A stretch of DNA of 64,000 nucleotides, taken from positions 372,001 through 436,000 of the forward strand of contig NZ_RZYA01000004.1 of NCBI RefSeq assembly GCF_004005495.1. The letters are read 5' to 3'. Positions 8,108 through 17,360 of this stretch are shown in pieces. The notes below the pieces were generated by a model. That model had not been told where the DNA came from and did not search any database. It was given only the letters and a program-made list of their open reading frames with translations. This stretch comes from Streptomyces antnestii (lineage in GTDB: Bacteria; Actinomycetota; Actinomycetes; Streptomycetales; Streptomycetaceae). The position numbers and the translations under genes were made by a program. Within the stretch, counting starts at the first letter, position 1. The number at the start of each line of letters is the position of its first letter.

Positions 8108-9349
8108 GTGGCGCCGGTGACCCCCTTCGTACGCTGGGCCAGGACCCACCCCCGGGCCATGGACGCGGCCCTCGCGGCGGCGGTCCTGTGCTGCATGATC
8201 CTCGGCTCCTTCGCCGATCCGCACGGCGGCCGGGGCGGCACCCCCACCTTCGGCACCCGCTCGCCCGGCCCCCTCAGCGTCGTCCTCATGACCCTCGGCG
8301 CCGCCGCCCTCGTGCTGCGTCGCCGCGCCCCCATGGCGGTCCTCGCGGCCACCTCCGCCGTCACCCTCGCCGAACTCGTCACCGGCGAACCCCGCGCACC
8401 CGTCGCGATGAGCGCCGTCGTCGCGCTCTACACCGTCGCCGCGACCACTGACCGCCCCACCACCTGGCGCGTCGGCCTCGCCACCATCACCGTCCTCACC
8501 GGCTCCGCGATGCTCGCCGGCCCGCTGCCCTGGTACGCCCAGGAGAACCTCGGCATCTTCGCCTGGACGGGCATGGCCGCCGCGGCCGGGGACGCCGTCC
8601 GCAGCCGGCGCGCGTTCGTCGACGCGATACGGGAGCGGGCCGAGCGCGCCGAGCGCACCCGCGAGGAGGAGGCCCGGCGCCGCGTCGCCGAGGAACGGCT
8701 GCGCATCGCCCGCGACCTGCACGACGTCGTCGCGCACCACATCGCCCTGGTCAACGTGCAGGCCGGCGTCGCCGCACACATCATGGACAAACGCCCCGAC
8801 CAGGCCAAGGAAGCCCTCTCCCACGTCCGTGAGGCGAGCCGGTCCGCACTGAACGAACTCCGCGCCACCGTCGGCCTGTTGAGGCAGTCGGGCGACCCCG
8901 AGGCCCCCACCGAACCGGCACCAGGACTCGACCGCCTCGAAGACCTCGTCGGCACGTTCCGCAACGCGGGCCTCCCCGTGGAGGTCGCCTGCGCCGAGCG
9001 CGCCACGGGCCTGCCCGCCGCCGTCGACCTGGCCGCCTACCGGATCATCCAGGAGGCGCTCACCAACGTCCGCAAGCACGCGGGCGCCGAGGCGAAGGCC
9101 GAGGTCAGCGTCGTCCTCGTCGGACCGAACATCGAGGTCACCGTCATCGACAACGGGCCCGGCGCCGCGCAGCCCTCGCCGGACAGCGGCGGCCACGGCC
9201 TCCTCGGCATGCGCGAGAGGACCGCCGCGATCGGCGGCAGCTGCTCCGCGGGACCGCGCTACGGCGGCGGATTCCGCGTCCATGCGATCCTGCCCGTCCA
9301 GGGCCACGCCACCGCGGGCCGCACCACGGACACGGGGGACGCGGGATGA
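8108..9349 (+). CDS. NarL-family sensor histidine kinase
   Basis: This 413-residue membrane kinase has several N-terminal hydrophobic segments (to about residue 165), a linker coiled coil, and a HisKA_3 box RDLHDVVAHHIALVNVQ with the phospho-acceptor His205. The HATPase part is marked by YRIIQEALTNVRKHA, DNGPG and GHGLLGMRERT. It starts at GTG 8108. The stop overlaps the start of the response regulator in an ATGA junction, so the two are coupled. The signal is unknown. Its position between pspA/pspAA and an RND exporter suggests envelope or drug stress, which is inference. Confidence 0.93.
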   Translation: MAPVTPFVRWARTHPRAMDAALAAAVLCCMILGSFADPHGGRGGTPTFGTRSPGPLSVVLMTLGAAALVLRRRAPMAVLAATSAVTLAELVTGEPRAPVAMSAVVALYTVAATTDRPTTWRVGLATITVLTGSAMLAGPLPWYAQENLGIFAWTGMAAAAGDAVRSRRAFVDAIRERAERAERTREEEARRRVAEERLRIARDLHDVVAHHIALVNVQAGVAAHIMDKRPDQAKEALSHVREASRSALNELRATVGLLRQSGDPEAPTEPAPGLDRLEDLVGTFRNAGLPVEVACAERATGLPAAVDLAAYRIIQEALTNVRKHAGAEAKAEVSVVLVGPNIEVTVIDNGPGAAQPSPDSGGHGLLGMRERTAAIGGSCSAGPRYGGGFRVHAILPVQGHATAGRTTDTGDAG

Positions 9350-10044
9350 CGATCCGGGTACTGCTCGCCGACGACCAGGCCCTGCTGCGCAGCGCCTTCC
9401 GCGTACTCGTGGACTCCGAGCCCGACATGCTCGTCGTCGGCGAGGCCTCGGACGGCGCCCAGGCGGTCAGCCTCGCCAAGTCCGAGAAGGCCGACGTCGT
9501 CCTCATGGACATCCGGATGCCCGGCACCGACGGCCTCGCCGCGACCCGGCTCATCAGCGCCGACCCCGACCTCGCGCACGTACGCGTCGTGATGCTGACG
9601 ACGTTCGAGGTCGACGAGTACGTCGTCCAGTCGCTGCGCGCGGGCGCCTCCGGCTTCCTCGGCAAGGGTGCCGAACCCGAGGAACTCCTCGGCGCCGTAC
9701 GGATCGCCGCCGCCGGCGACGCGCTCCTGTCACCGGTCGCGACCAAGGGCCTGATCGCCAGGTTCCTGGCACAGGGCGACGGGTACGGGGACTGGGAGGA
9801 GGGCGCCCGCCCCGCCGGAGCCCACGGCGAACGCCTCGCCGCGCTCACCACGCGCGAGCGCGAGGTCCTCGTCCAGGTCGCCGGCGGCCACTCGAACGAC
9901 GAGATCGCCGAGCGCCTCCAGGTCAGCCCCCTCACGGTCAAGACCCATGTGAACCGCGCCATGGCCAAGCTCGGCGCGCGGGACCGGGCCCAACTCGTCG
10001 TCATCGCGTACGAATCGGGCCTGGTCCGTCCAAGGGTGGAGTGA
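9346..10044 (+). CDS. LuxR/NarL-family response regulator
   Basis: This 232-residue regulator has a receiver domain with the acidic pair at residues 9-10, phospho-acceptor Asp55 (VVLMDIRMPGTDG) and the conserved MLTTFEVDEYV segment. The C-terminal LuxR helix-turn-helix reads LTTREREVLVQVAGGHSNDE then LTVKTHVNRAMAKLGARDR. It is coupled to the upstream kinase by a 4-nt ATGA overlap. The RND permease gene starts 186 bp downstream on the same strand and is the nearest candidate target. Confidence 0.94.
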   Translation: MTIRVLLADDQALLRSAFRVLVDSEPDMLVVGEASDGAQAVSLAKSEKADVVLMDIRMPGTDGLAATRLISADPDLAHVRVVMLTTFEVDEYVVQSLRAGASGFLGKGAEPEELLGAVRIAAAGDALLSPVATKGLIARFLAQGDGYGDWEEGARPAGAHGERLAALTTREREVLVQVAGGHSNDEIAERLQVSPLTVKTHVNRAMAKLGARDRAQLVVIAYESGLVRPRVE

Positions 10045-10230
10045 ACGGCGGGTTCCGCGTACTACGGGCGCAGTATGCGGCGCATAAGAACGGGACCTGG
10101 GAGCGACGGAACGGGTCCCGCTCATGGCTGAGGGTGTAGGTGGCCCCGCAGGTGGCTCCGGACACGCACGTCTCCGGATGCCCCGGGGCCCCCGTCCCGC
10201 TGCGCTCAGCCACAGAGAGAGACCCACACC

Positions 10231-13200
10231 ATGTCCTGGCTGTCGAGATTCAGCCTCGCTCAACGGGCCCTGATCGGGCTGATGTCGATCATCGCGATCG
10301 TCTTCGGCGCCATCGCGATCCCTCAGCTCAAGCAGCAGCTGCTGCCCTCCATCGAACTGCCCATGGTGTCCGTCCTGGCCCCGTACCAGGGCGCGTCTCC
10401 CGACGTGGTCGAGAAGCAGGTGATCGAGCCGCTCGAGTCGTCCATCGACGCGGTCGACGGCATCACCGGCATCACCTCCACGGCGAGCGAGGGCAACGCC
10501 GTGATCATGGCCCAGTTCGACTACGGCAACGGCTCCAAGCAACTCGTCGCCGACGTCCAGCAGGCCGTCAACCGCGCCCGCGCCCAGCTCCCCGACACCG
10601 TCGACCCGCAGGTCGTCGCGGGCTCCACGGACGACATACCGACCGTCGTCCTCGCCGTCACGTCCGACAAGGACCAGCAGGCGCTCGCCGACCAGCTCGA
10701 CAAGACCGTCGTGCCGTCCCTCAAGGACGTCGACGGCGTCGGCCAGGTCACCGTCGACGGTGTGCGCGACCTCCAGGTCACCGTCACCCCCGACGACCGC
10801 AAGCTCGCGCGGGCCGGCGTCACCCCGATGGCGCTCGGCCAGTCCCTCCAGGCGGGCGGCGCGACCCTGCCCGCAGGTTCCTTCGACGAGAACGGCAGCA
10901 ACCGCACCGTCCAGGTCGGCGGCGGCTTCACCTCGCTGAAGCAGATCGAGGACCTGATGGTCACCGGCGAGGGCGTCAAGAAGCCCGTACGCCTCGGTGA
11001 CGTCGCCAAGGTCGAGCAGCAGCCCGCCACTGCCACCTCCATCACCCGCACCGACGGCCGCCCCAGCCTCGCGGTCATGGTCACCATGGACCACGACGGC
11101 AGCGCGGTCGCCATCTCCGACGCGGTCAAGGACAAGCTCCCGGGCCTGCGCAAGGACCTCGGCGCGGGCGCGAAGCTCACGGTCGTCAGCGACCAGGGCC
11201 CCGCCGTCTCCAAGTCGATCGACGGCCTGACGACGGAGGGCGCGCTCGGTCTCCTCTTCGCCGTCCTCGTCATCCTGGTCTTCCTGGCGTCGATCCGCTC
11301 GACCCTGGTCACCGCGGTCTCGATCCCGCTCTCGGTCGTCCTCGCCCTGATCGTCCTGTGGACCCGCGACCTCTCGCTCAACATGCTCACCCTCGGCGCG
11401 CTGACCATCGCGATCGGCCGCGTCGTCGACGACTCCATCGTCGTCCTGGAGAACATCAAGCGGCACCTCGGCTACGGCGAGGAGCGCCAGGAGGCGATCC
11501 TCACGGCGGTCCGCGAGGTCGCGGGCGCCGTCACGTCCTCCACCCTCACCACCGTCGCCGTCTTCCTGCCCATCGGCCTCGTCGGCGGCATGGTCGGCGA
11601 GCTGTTCGGCTCGTTCTCCCTGACGGTCACGGCGGCCCTGCTCGCCTCCCTGATCGTCTCGCTCACGGTCGTCCCGGTCCTCTCGTACTGGTTCCTGCGC
11701 CCGCCCAAGGCGGTCAAGGGCGTCGACCCGGAGGAGGCCCGCCGCCAGGCCGAGGCCAAGGAGGCGCGCTCCTGGCTCCAGCGGGTGTACGTCCCCGTCC
11801 TGCGCTTCGCGACCCGCCGCCGCTTCACCAGTGTCCTCATCGCGATCGTCGTCCTCGTCGGCACGTTCGGCATGGCACCCATGCTGAAGACGAACTTCTT
11901 CGACCAGGGCGAGCAGGAAATCCTGTCCATCAAGCAGGAGTTGAAGCCCGGCACCAGCCTGGCGGCGACCGACGCCTCCGCGAAGAAGATCGAGAAGCTG
12001 CTCGCCGGCATCGACACGGTCAAGGACTACCAGGTCACCGTCGGCTCCTCCGGCTGGATGGCGGCGTTCGGCGGCGGCACCGACACCAACCAGGCCTCGT
12101 ACCAGGTGACGCTGAAGGACAAGGCGTCCTTCGCGAAGACCCAGGACCGCATCGAGAAGGGTCTCAAGGGGCTCTCCGGGATCGGCCGGACCACCATCGC
12201 GGCCGGTAACGGCTTCGGCAGCCAGGACCTGAAGGTCGTCGTGAAGGCGGCCGACGGCCAGGTCCTGCGCAAGGCGGCCGACGAGGTCCGTGACGAGGTC
12301 GCGAAGCTCGACGACGTAACCGACGTCACCAGCGACCTGTCGCAGTCCGTCCCGCGCATCTCGGTCAGGGCCAACTCCAAGGCGGCGGCGGCCGGGTTCA
12401 ACGACACCACGCTCGGCGCGGCCGTCGGCCAGGCCGTACGCGGCACCACCAGCGGCAAGGCGATCCTCGACGACACCGAGCGCGACGTCGTCGTGAAGTC
12501 GGCGAAGCCCGCCACCACCATGGACGAGCTCAAGAAGCTCCCGATGGGCCCCGGCGGCCTGAAGCTCGGCGACATCGCCACGGCGAAGCTCGTCGACGGG
12601 CCGGTCTCCATGACCCGTATCGACGGCGCCCGCGCCGCGACGATCACGGCCCGGCCGACCGGTGACAACACGGGCGCGGTCAGCGCCGACCTCCAGGCGA
12701 AGATCAAGGCCCTGAAGCTGCCCGCGGGCGCGACGGCCACGATCGGCGGCGTCTCGTCCGACCAGGACGACGCGTTCAAGAACCTCGGCCTCGCGATGCT
12801 GGCCGCGATCGCGATCGTGTTCATGCTCCTGGTCGCCACGTTCCGCTCGCTGGCCCAGCCGCTGATCCTGCTCGTCTCGATCCCGTTCGCGGCGACCGGA
12901 GCGATCGGCCTGCTCGTCGCCACCGGCACCCCGATGGGCGTCCCGGCGATGATCGGCATGCTGATGCTCATCGGCATCGTGGTCACGAACGCGATCGTCC
13001 TGATCGACCTGATCAACCAGTACCGCAAGGAGGGCTACGGCACGATCGAGGCCGTCATCGAGGGTGGCCGCCACCGCCTTCGCCCGATCCTCATGACGGC
13101 CCTGGCGACGATCTTCGCCCTGCTCCCGATGGCGCTCGGCGTCACCGGCGAGGGCGGCTTCATCGCTCAGCCGCTCGCGGTCGTGGTGATCGGCGGTCTG

Positions 13201-13374
13201 ATCACGTCGACGCTGCTCACGCTCCTCTTGGTCCCGACGCTCTACGCGATGCTGGAGCTCCGCAAGGAGCGGCGCCGCGCCAAGCGTGAGGCCAAGCGGG
13301 GCGGGGGTGCCGGTGGGGGTGCCGGGGCTGCGCCCCAGGCGCCTTCGCCTGAGCCGGAGCGTGCCGGCGTGTAG
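10231..13374 (+). CDS. RND-superfamily efflux permease (HAE1/AcrB-like)
   Basis: This 1047-residue proton-driven exporter has the AcrB-type plan: a first membrane helix (SLAQRALIGLMSIIAIVFGA), a large extracytoplasmic domain starting IPQLKQQLLPSIELPMVSV, and a bundle of helices. The proton-relay helix IGRVVDDSIVVLENI carries the paired Asp. A second domain and helix bundle follow, and the tail is basic and Gly-rich. AcrB homologues normally work with a membrane fusion protein and an outer membrane channel; neither is present here, as expected in a Gram-positive. The substrate is unknown. A very strong terminator closes the gene. Confidence 0.93.
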   Translation: MSWLSRFSLAQRALIGLMSIIAIVFGAIAIPQLKQQLLPSIELPMVSVLAPYQGASPDVVEKQVIEPLESSIDAVDGITGITSTASEGNAVIMAQFDYGNGSKQLVADVQQAVNRARAQLPDTVDPQVVAGSTDDIPTVVLAVTSDKDQQALADQLDKTVVPSLKDVDGVGQVTVDGVRDLQVTVTPDDRKLARAGVTPMALGQSLQAGGATLPAGSFDENGSNRTVQVGGGFTSLKQIEDLMVTGEGVKKPVRLGDVAKVEQQPATATSITRTDGRPSLAVMVTMDHDGSAVAISDAVKDKLPGLRKDLGAGAKLTVVSDQGPAVSKSIDGLTTEGALGLLFAVLVILVFLASIRSTLVTAVSIPLSVVLALIVLWTRDLSLNMLTLGALTIAIGRVVDDSIVVLENIKRHLGYGEERQEAILTAVREVAGAVTSSTLTTVAVFLPIGLVGGMVGELFGSFSLTVTAALLASLIVSLTVVPVLSYWFLRPPKAVKGVDPEEARRQAEAKEARSWLQRVYVPVLRFATRRRFTSVLIAIVVLVGTFGMAPMLKTNFFDQGEQEILSIKQELKPGTSLAATDASAKKIEKLLAGIDTVKDYQVTVGSSGWMAAFGGGTDTNQASYQVTLKDKASFAKTQDRIEKGLKGLSGIGRTTIAAGNGFGSQDLKVVVKAADGQVLRKAADEVRDEVAKLDDVTDVTSDLSQSVPRISVRANSKAAAAGFNDTTLGAAVGQAVRGTTSGKAILDDTERDVVVKSAKPATTMDELKKLPMGPGGLKLGDIATAKLVDGPVSMTRIDGARAATITARPTGDNTGAVSADLQAKIKALKLPAGATATIGGVSSDQDDAFKNLGLAMLAAIAIVFMLLVATFRSLAQPLILLVSIPFAATGAIGLLVATGTPMGVPAMIGMLMLIGIVVTNAIVLIDLINQYRKEGYGTIEAVIEGGRHRLRPILMTALATIFALLPMALGVTGEGGFIAQPLAVVVIGGLITSTLLTLLLVPTLYAMLELRKERRRAKREAKRGGGAGGGAGAAPQAPSPEPERAGV

Positions 13375-13391
13375 TGGTTGATTGAACGGCG

Positions 13392-13434
13392 AGAGCCCGG
13401 TCCGGACACCTATGCGGTGTCCGGACCGGGCTCT
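13392..13434 (+). terminator. Strong terminator after the RND gene
   Basis: A perfect 19-bp stem (13392-13410 with 13416-13434) around the loop TATGC is followed by TTTG. Confidence 0.9.
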
Positions 13435-13504
13435 TTGCCGTTGCGGCGGGGTGCGTTGCCGGGTGCGGCTTGCGTCGTGGCTTGTCGCGCCCACGCGGCG
13501 GAGC

Positions 13505-13545
13505 CGCACATCGATACAGCCCCGCGCCCCTTACGGGGCGCTACT
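13505..13545. repeat. Diverged copy of the dispersed GCGCCCC hairpin element
   Basis: The stretch contains CCCCGCGCCCCTTACGGGGC, a shortened relative of the hairpin element seen at 996-1024 and 41887-41929. It lies in the convergent gap between the RND gene and nadA. Confidence 0.5.
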
Positions 13546-13556
13546 TAGGGAGCGCT

Positions 13557-14738
13557 TTACGGCAGCGCCAGCATTCGCTCCAGGGCCAGCTTGGCGAACT
13601 GTTCCGTTTCGCGGTCTACCTCGATGCGGTTGACCAGGTTGCCCTCGGCCAGGGACTCCAGGGCCCACACCAGGTGCGGCAGGTCGATGCGGTTCATCGT
13701 CGAGCAGAAGCAGACCGTCTTGTCGAGGAAGACGATCTCCTTGTCCGGGTGGGCGTTGGCCAGGCGGCGCACCAGGTTCAGCTCGGTGCCGATCGCCCAC
13801 TTCGACCCGGCCGGGGCCGCGTCGAGGGCCTTGATGATGTACTCCGTCGAGCCGACCTCGTCCGCCGCGGCGACGACCTCGTGCTTGCACTCGGGGTGAA
13901 CCAGGACGCGTACGCCCGGGATCCGCTCGCGCACGTCGTTCACGGAGTCGATCGAGAAGCGTCCGTGCACCGAGCAGTGCCCGCGCCAAAGGATCATCTT
14001 CGCGTTCCGCAGCTCCTCGGCGGTCAGGCCGCCGTTCGGCTTGTGCGGGTTGTACAGGACGCAGTCCTCCAGGGACATGCCCATGTCCCGCACGGCGGTG
14101 TTGCGCCCGAGGTGCTGGTCCGGCAGGAACAGCACCTTCTCGCCCTGCTCGAAGGCCCAGTCCAGGGCGCGCTTGGCGTTGGACGACGTACAGATCGTGC
14201 CGCCGTGCTTGCCGGTGAACGCCTTGATGTCCGCCGAGGAGTTCATGTACGAGACGGGCACGACCTGCTCGGCTATGCCGGCCTCGGTCAGCACGTCCCA
14301 GCACTCGGCGACCTGCTCGGCGGTGGCCATGTCGGCCATGGAGCACCCGGCGGCCAGGTCGGGCAGGACGACCTTCTGGTCGTCGCCGGTGAGGATGTCG
14401 GCGGACTCGGCCATGAAGTGCACACCGCAGAACACGATGTACTCGGCCTCCGGCCGGGCGGCCGCGTCGCGGGCGAGCTTGAAGGAGTCGCCGGTGACGT
14501 CCGCGAACTGGATGACCTCGTCGCGCTGGTAGTGGTGGCCGAGAACGAAGACCTTGTCCCCGAGCTTCTCCTTGGCCGCGCGAGCGCGCTCCACCAGGTC
14601 CGGGTCGGACGGGGAGGGCAGGTCGCCGGGGCACTCGACGCCGCGCTCGCTCCGCGGGTCGGCTTCTCGGCCGAGCAGCAGGAGGGCCAGCGGAGTCGGC
14701 TGAACGTCCAGGTCAACGGGGGTCTGGGCCGTGGTCAC
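13557..14738 (-). CDS. nadA: Quinolinate synthase
   Basis: NadA condenses iminoaspartate with dihydroxyacetone phosphate to quinolinate in de novo NAD synthesis and uses a [4Fe-4S] cluster. The protein has VFVLGHHYQRDEV, the Cys-containing segments VFCGVHFMAES, LVHPECKHEV and KTVCFCSTMNRIDL, and the LYNPHKPNGG loop. I prefer GTG 14738 (393 residues) because AGAAAGG is about 9 nt upstream; GTG 14747 lies directly against that sequence. No nadB or nadC is adjacent, so the gene stands alone here. It is divergent from an Fe-S carrier gene, which may matter for maturation of its cluster. Confidence 0.95.
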   Translation of the reverse strand: MTTAQTPVDLDVQPTPLALLLLGREADPRSERGVECPGDLPSPSDPDLVERARAAKEKLGDKVFVLGHHYQRDEVIQFADVTGDSFKLARDAAARPEAEYIVFCGVHFMAESADILTGDDQKVVLPDLAAGCSMADMATAEQVAECWDVLTEAGIAEQVVPVSYMNSSADIKAFTGKHGGTICTSSNAKRALDWAFEQGEKVLFLPDQHLGRNTAVRDMGMSLEDCVLYNPHKPNGGLTAEELRNAKMILWRGHCSVHGRFSIDSVNDVRERIPGVRVLVHPECKHEVVAAADEVGSTEYIIKALDAAPAGSKWAIGTELNLVRRLANAHPDKEIVFLDKTVCFCSTMNRIDLPHLVWALESLAEGNLVNRIEVDRETEQFAKLALERMLALP

Positions 14739-14755
14739 GTCACGCACCCTTTCTT

Positions 14756-14810
14756 GTTATGACATTCGTGCGTCGAGGCTTTTCGTCGAAATGACGCTAT
14801 CTATCATAAC
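14756..14810. promoter_or_regulatory. Inverted repeat upstream of nadA
   Basis: GTTATGA (14756-14762) and TCATAAC (14804-14810) form a perfect inverted repeat 41 bp apart in an unusually AT-rich stretch just upstream of nadA. It could be two half-sites of an NAD-responsive repressor or part of a promoter. No regulator can be named from the sequence. Confidence 0.35.
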
Positions 14811-15026
14811 TGGTTCACGTCAGAATGACGATGGCCATCGTGTCGATGTGACGCAATCCGCGCCGACCGGCCCGTACTCCGGACGCGCCGGGTGTGCGAG
14901 CATGAAAGGGCAAGGAAGCCGAAGTCGCCGCGAGGCGAAAGACGAGCGCCAGGGCCGGAATGAAACCGCGGCCCCGCCGGTTGGAACGTCGGCAAGCAGT
15001 CTCCGTACAACCCTGGAGAGAAGCAG

Positions 15027-15383
15027 ATGTCCGTATCGGACGAGACCACCACCGTGAGCGACGGCATCCTCCTGTCCGACGCCGCCGCGGAGAAGGTCAA
15101 GGCCCTCCTTGACCAGGAAGGCCGCGACGACCTGGCCCTCCGCGTCGCCGTACAGCCCGGAGGCTGCTCCGGCCTGCGTTACCAGCTCTTCTTCGACGAG
15201 CGCTCCCTCGACGGGGACGTCGTCAAGGACTTCAACGGCGTCAAGGTCGTCACCGACCGCATGAGCGCCCCGTACCTGGGCGGCGCCTCGGTCGACTTCG
15301 TCGACACCATCGAGAAGCAGGGCTTCACGATCGACAACCCGAACGCCACGGGCTCCTGCGCCTGCGGCGACTCGTTCAGCTAA
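15027..15383 (+). CDS. erpA: A-type iron-sulfur cluster carrier (ErpA/HesB family)
   Basis: This 118-residue carrier has the three conserved Cys of the family: Cys47 in QPGGCSGLRY, and Cys111 and Cys113 in TGSCACGDSF. It would receive Fe-S clusters from a scaffold and deliver them to target proteins. It starts at ATG 15027 with GGAGAG about 6 nt upstream. It is divergent from the Fe-S enzyme gene nadA. A hairpin terminator follows. Confidence 0.92.
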   Translation: MSVSDETTTVSDGILLSDAAAEKVKALLDQEGRDDLALRVAVQPGGCSGLRYQLFFDERSLDGDVVKDFNGVKVVTDRMSAPYLGGASVDFVDTIEKQGFTIDNPNATGSCACGDSFS

Positions 15384-15411
15384 ACCCTGAACCTGTAGTC
15401 CTGTAGCAACG

Positions 15412-15452
15412 CGAAGCGGCGGTTCCCTGCTCGAGGGGGAGCCGCCGCTTCG
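15412..15452 (+). terminator. Terminator between erpA and the convergent membrane protein gene
   Basis: CGAAGCGGCGG pairs with CCGCCGCTTCG, and the inner TTCCC/GGGGA adds further pairs. The convergent neighbour ends at 15473, so it may serve both directions. Confidence 0.8.
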
Positions 15453-15472
15453 TGTGTCCGGTGGTACGGCCG

Positions 15473-16903
15473 TCAGCTCCGCGGAGCCGGCACGTACCCC
15501 CGCTTCCCGTCCGTGTGCGGCACCGCCCGGTCGTGCGTGTCCACGACCTTCCGGCCGTCGAGGGGCTCGTGCAGGGTCACCTTCAGCGAGTAGAACTTGG
15601 CCATCGCCACGCAGATCGTGCCCTTCTTCTCCGTGTGCGTGATCTTCAGGGCGACCTCGCCGCCGCTCTCCGACGCCGTGGCCTCGTACGTGCCGCACAC
15701 GCCGCCCGTGAAGTACGCCGTCAGCGTCCGGCCGTCCACGGTGTAGCCGTCGGGGCGGATGTCGCGCGTCTCGGTCCCCGGGTCACCGGGCCGGACACTC
15801 GGCCGCGGGCTCGGCCGCTCGGACGGCCCGCCGCCCGGCGCGTGCGGCGACGTCAGGAACCTCGGGTCCACCGCGACGTGCGTCACCGTGTACCCCTCCC
15901 GCGCACCCTGCGCCTTCACCTGGAACAGCCAGGACGGTACGAGGATCTGCCGCCCCTGCGCGAACTGCGCCGCGAGCCCGAACGTGGCGCCCGTGACCTT
16001 GGCCGCCGGCGGCGCGGGCAGCTTCGTCGGCGCCTTGCACGGCGCCTCGTCCCGCTCCCTCACCGGCATCGGACTCGCACAGCCGCCGATCCCCACGCGA
16101 CCGTCCCCGGCCGCCGCCGAGTTGAGCAGGCCGAGCGTCTTCCGCGCGCTGATCACGGGATACGTGTCCCCCTTGACCGGCTGCTTCAACTGGCCGCTGC
16201 CGCCCACCACTTGGCCGTCCGGCCCGATCCGGACACCGGTCGTCCAGCCGTACGTGGGCAGGCCGCCCACGCGCGGCTCCGCGTTCACCACCCGTACGGC
16301 GCCCATCAGTTGGCTCGCGTCGAGCTTCGCGTCGTCCTGCCCGAGCGCCTTGAGGACCGGAGCGGCCGCCTTCTCCGCGGCGCCCTCACCGACCGGGTGG
16401 CCCGTGGGCGGTGTGGAGCGCGCGTACGTCCAGGCGCCCGGCGCCCGCTCGTTCACCTGGAGCGAGGGGCCGGAGCCGTCCTTGGCCGGGCCGACCTTCC
16501 ACGCGCCGTTGTCGAGGTGCGGGGTGCCCGGCGCACCCAGGGCCTTGGCGAGCGCGGTCACGTCGGCCGCGGTCACATCGCCGCGCGACCGGTAGACGGT
16601 GGCTTCGCCGGGGCCCGTGGGGAGCGTGCCGTCGGCCTGGTAGCGGGTGCCGTACGGATCGGGCTCGCCCGGCGCGATCCCCGAGGTGGAACCGGTGCCG
16701 CCCGCCGCGTAGCCGTCGAGGGCGAGCGGCGGGGGAGTGGGATCGCCGCCGGCCGCCGGGCCGCCGCCGTGGTCACTGCCGCCGGCCGAGGTCGCCGCGA
16801 AGTACGCGCCGCCGCCACCGACGAGGAGTACCGCCGCCGCGACCGAGGCCACGGTCAGCGGTGTCCGCCGCCGGTGCCGATCCTGCGTCTGCTCGGTGCT
16901 CAC
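15473..16903 (-). CDS. Membrane-anchored secreted protein, unknown function
   Basis: This 476-residue protein has a basic cytoplasmic start (RHRRRTP), one hydrophobic helix (LTVASVAAAVLLVGGGGAYFAA, about residues 16-37) and a long extracytoplasmic region. That region is rich in Pro, Gly and Thr and contains two Cys pairs (GGCASPM with APCKAP, and GGVCGTYE with KGTICVAMAKF) that could form disulfides. No cleavage site is obvious, so it is probably a membrane-tethered protein. No enzyme motif is recognised. It lies alone between two terminator-like gaps. Confidence 0.85.
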   Translation of the reverse strand: MSTEQTQDRHRRRTPLTVASVAAAVLLVGGGGAYFAATSAGGSDHGGGPAAGGDPTPPPLALDGYAAGGTGSTSGIAPGEPDPYGTRYQADGTLPTGPGEATVYRSRGDVTAADVTALAKALGAPGTPHLDNGAWKVGPAKDGSGPSLQVNERAPGAWTYARSTPPTGHPVGEGAAEKAAAPVLKALGQDDAKLDASQLMGAVRVVNAEPRVGGLPTYGWTTGVRIGPDGQVVGGSGQLKQPVKGDTYPVISARKTLGLLNSAAAGDGRVGIGGCASPMPVRERDEAPCKAPTKLPAPPAAKVTGATFGLAAQFAQGRQILVPSWLFQVKAQGAREGYTVTHVAVDPRFLTSPHAPGGGPSERPSPRPSVRPGDPGTETRDIRPDGYTVDGRTLTAYFTGGVCGTYEATASESGGEVALKITHTEKKGTICVAMAKFYSLKVTLHEPLDGRKVVDTHDRAVPHTDGKRGYVPAPRS

Positions 16904-17014
16904 CGCATCGCTCCTTCAACTGCCGCGTCGTACGCCGTGTCCCCTGGACGGGGGACAGCGATGAGACGCGGCGGGGGAGCGTGCGGTTCCCCCGACCGGG
17001 TTCTGGGACGTGTC

Positions 17015-17227
17015 CTAGTCCCCGTAGTCGGACATCGAGTCGATGAGCCGGGCGGACTCGGACGGCACGACGACGCCGTGGGGGAGGGAGGGGGCGACGG
17101 GGGTCCGCTTGTCCTCGGCGGGGGCCGTCCAGTGCGGGGACATCCGGGCGCAGTCGCCGCGCAGGGACGCGAGGCCGCCTTCGAGGTCGAGCGGTGCGGA
17201 CGCGGTGCGGACCTTGAGGTTCGTCAT
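17015..17227 (-). CDS. Small conserved-type protein, unknown function
   Basis: This 70-residue protein (MTNLKVRTASAPLDLEGGL, RDCARMSPHW in variant form as GDCARMSPHW, and tail SARLIDSMSDYGD) lies alone between two larger genes. It has one Cys and no membrane segment. It starts at ATG 17227 without a clear Shine-Dalgarno sequence, so it could be leaderless. The composition looks like real protein, but I do not recognise a family. Confidence 0.6.
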   Translation of the reverse strand: MTNLKVRTASAPLDLEGGLASLRGDCARMSPHWTAPAEDKRTPVAPSLPHGVVVPSESARLIDSMSDYGD

Positions 17228-17360
17228 AAGGAAACGCTATGCAGGTCCGGCCCCGACGAGAAAGCCCTACTATCGGGTAGTTTTGCCACTTCAGCCGAAC
17301 GGCCATGACCCGGTAGCGTAAAGCGTCAACCCCCTCCCCGCAGGAAGACGTGACCACGCC

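Noticed and set aside
10091..10120. Terminator between the response regulator and the RND gene
   Set aside because: CGGGACC and GGTCCCG pair over only 7 bp with a 16-nt loop, too weak to call with confidence.
9730..13509. A 1,259-codon minus-strand open frame opposite the RND gene
   Set aside because: It is the antisense frame of a GC-rich gene, with Asp/Gly/Arg-rich low-complexity translation and no start signal. The RND protein on the other strand has clear family motifs.
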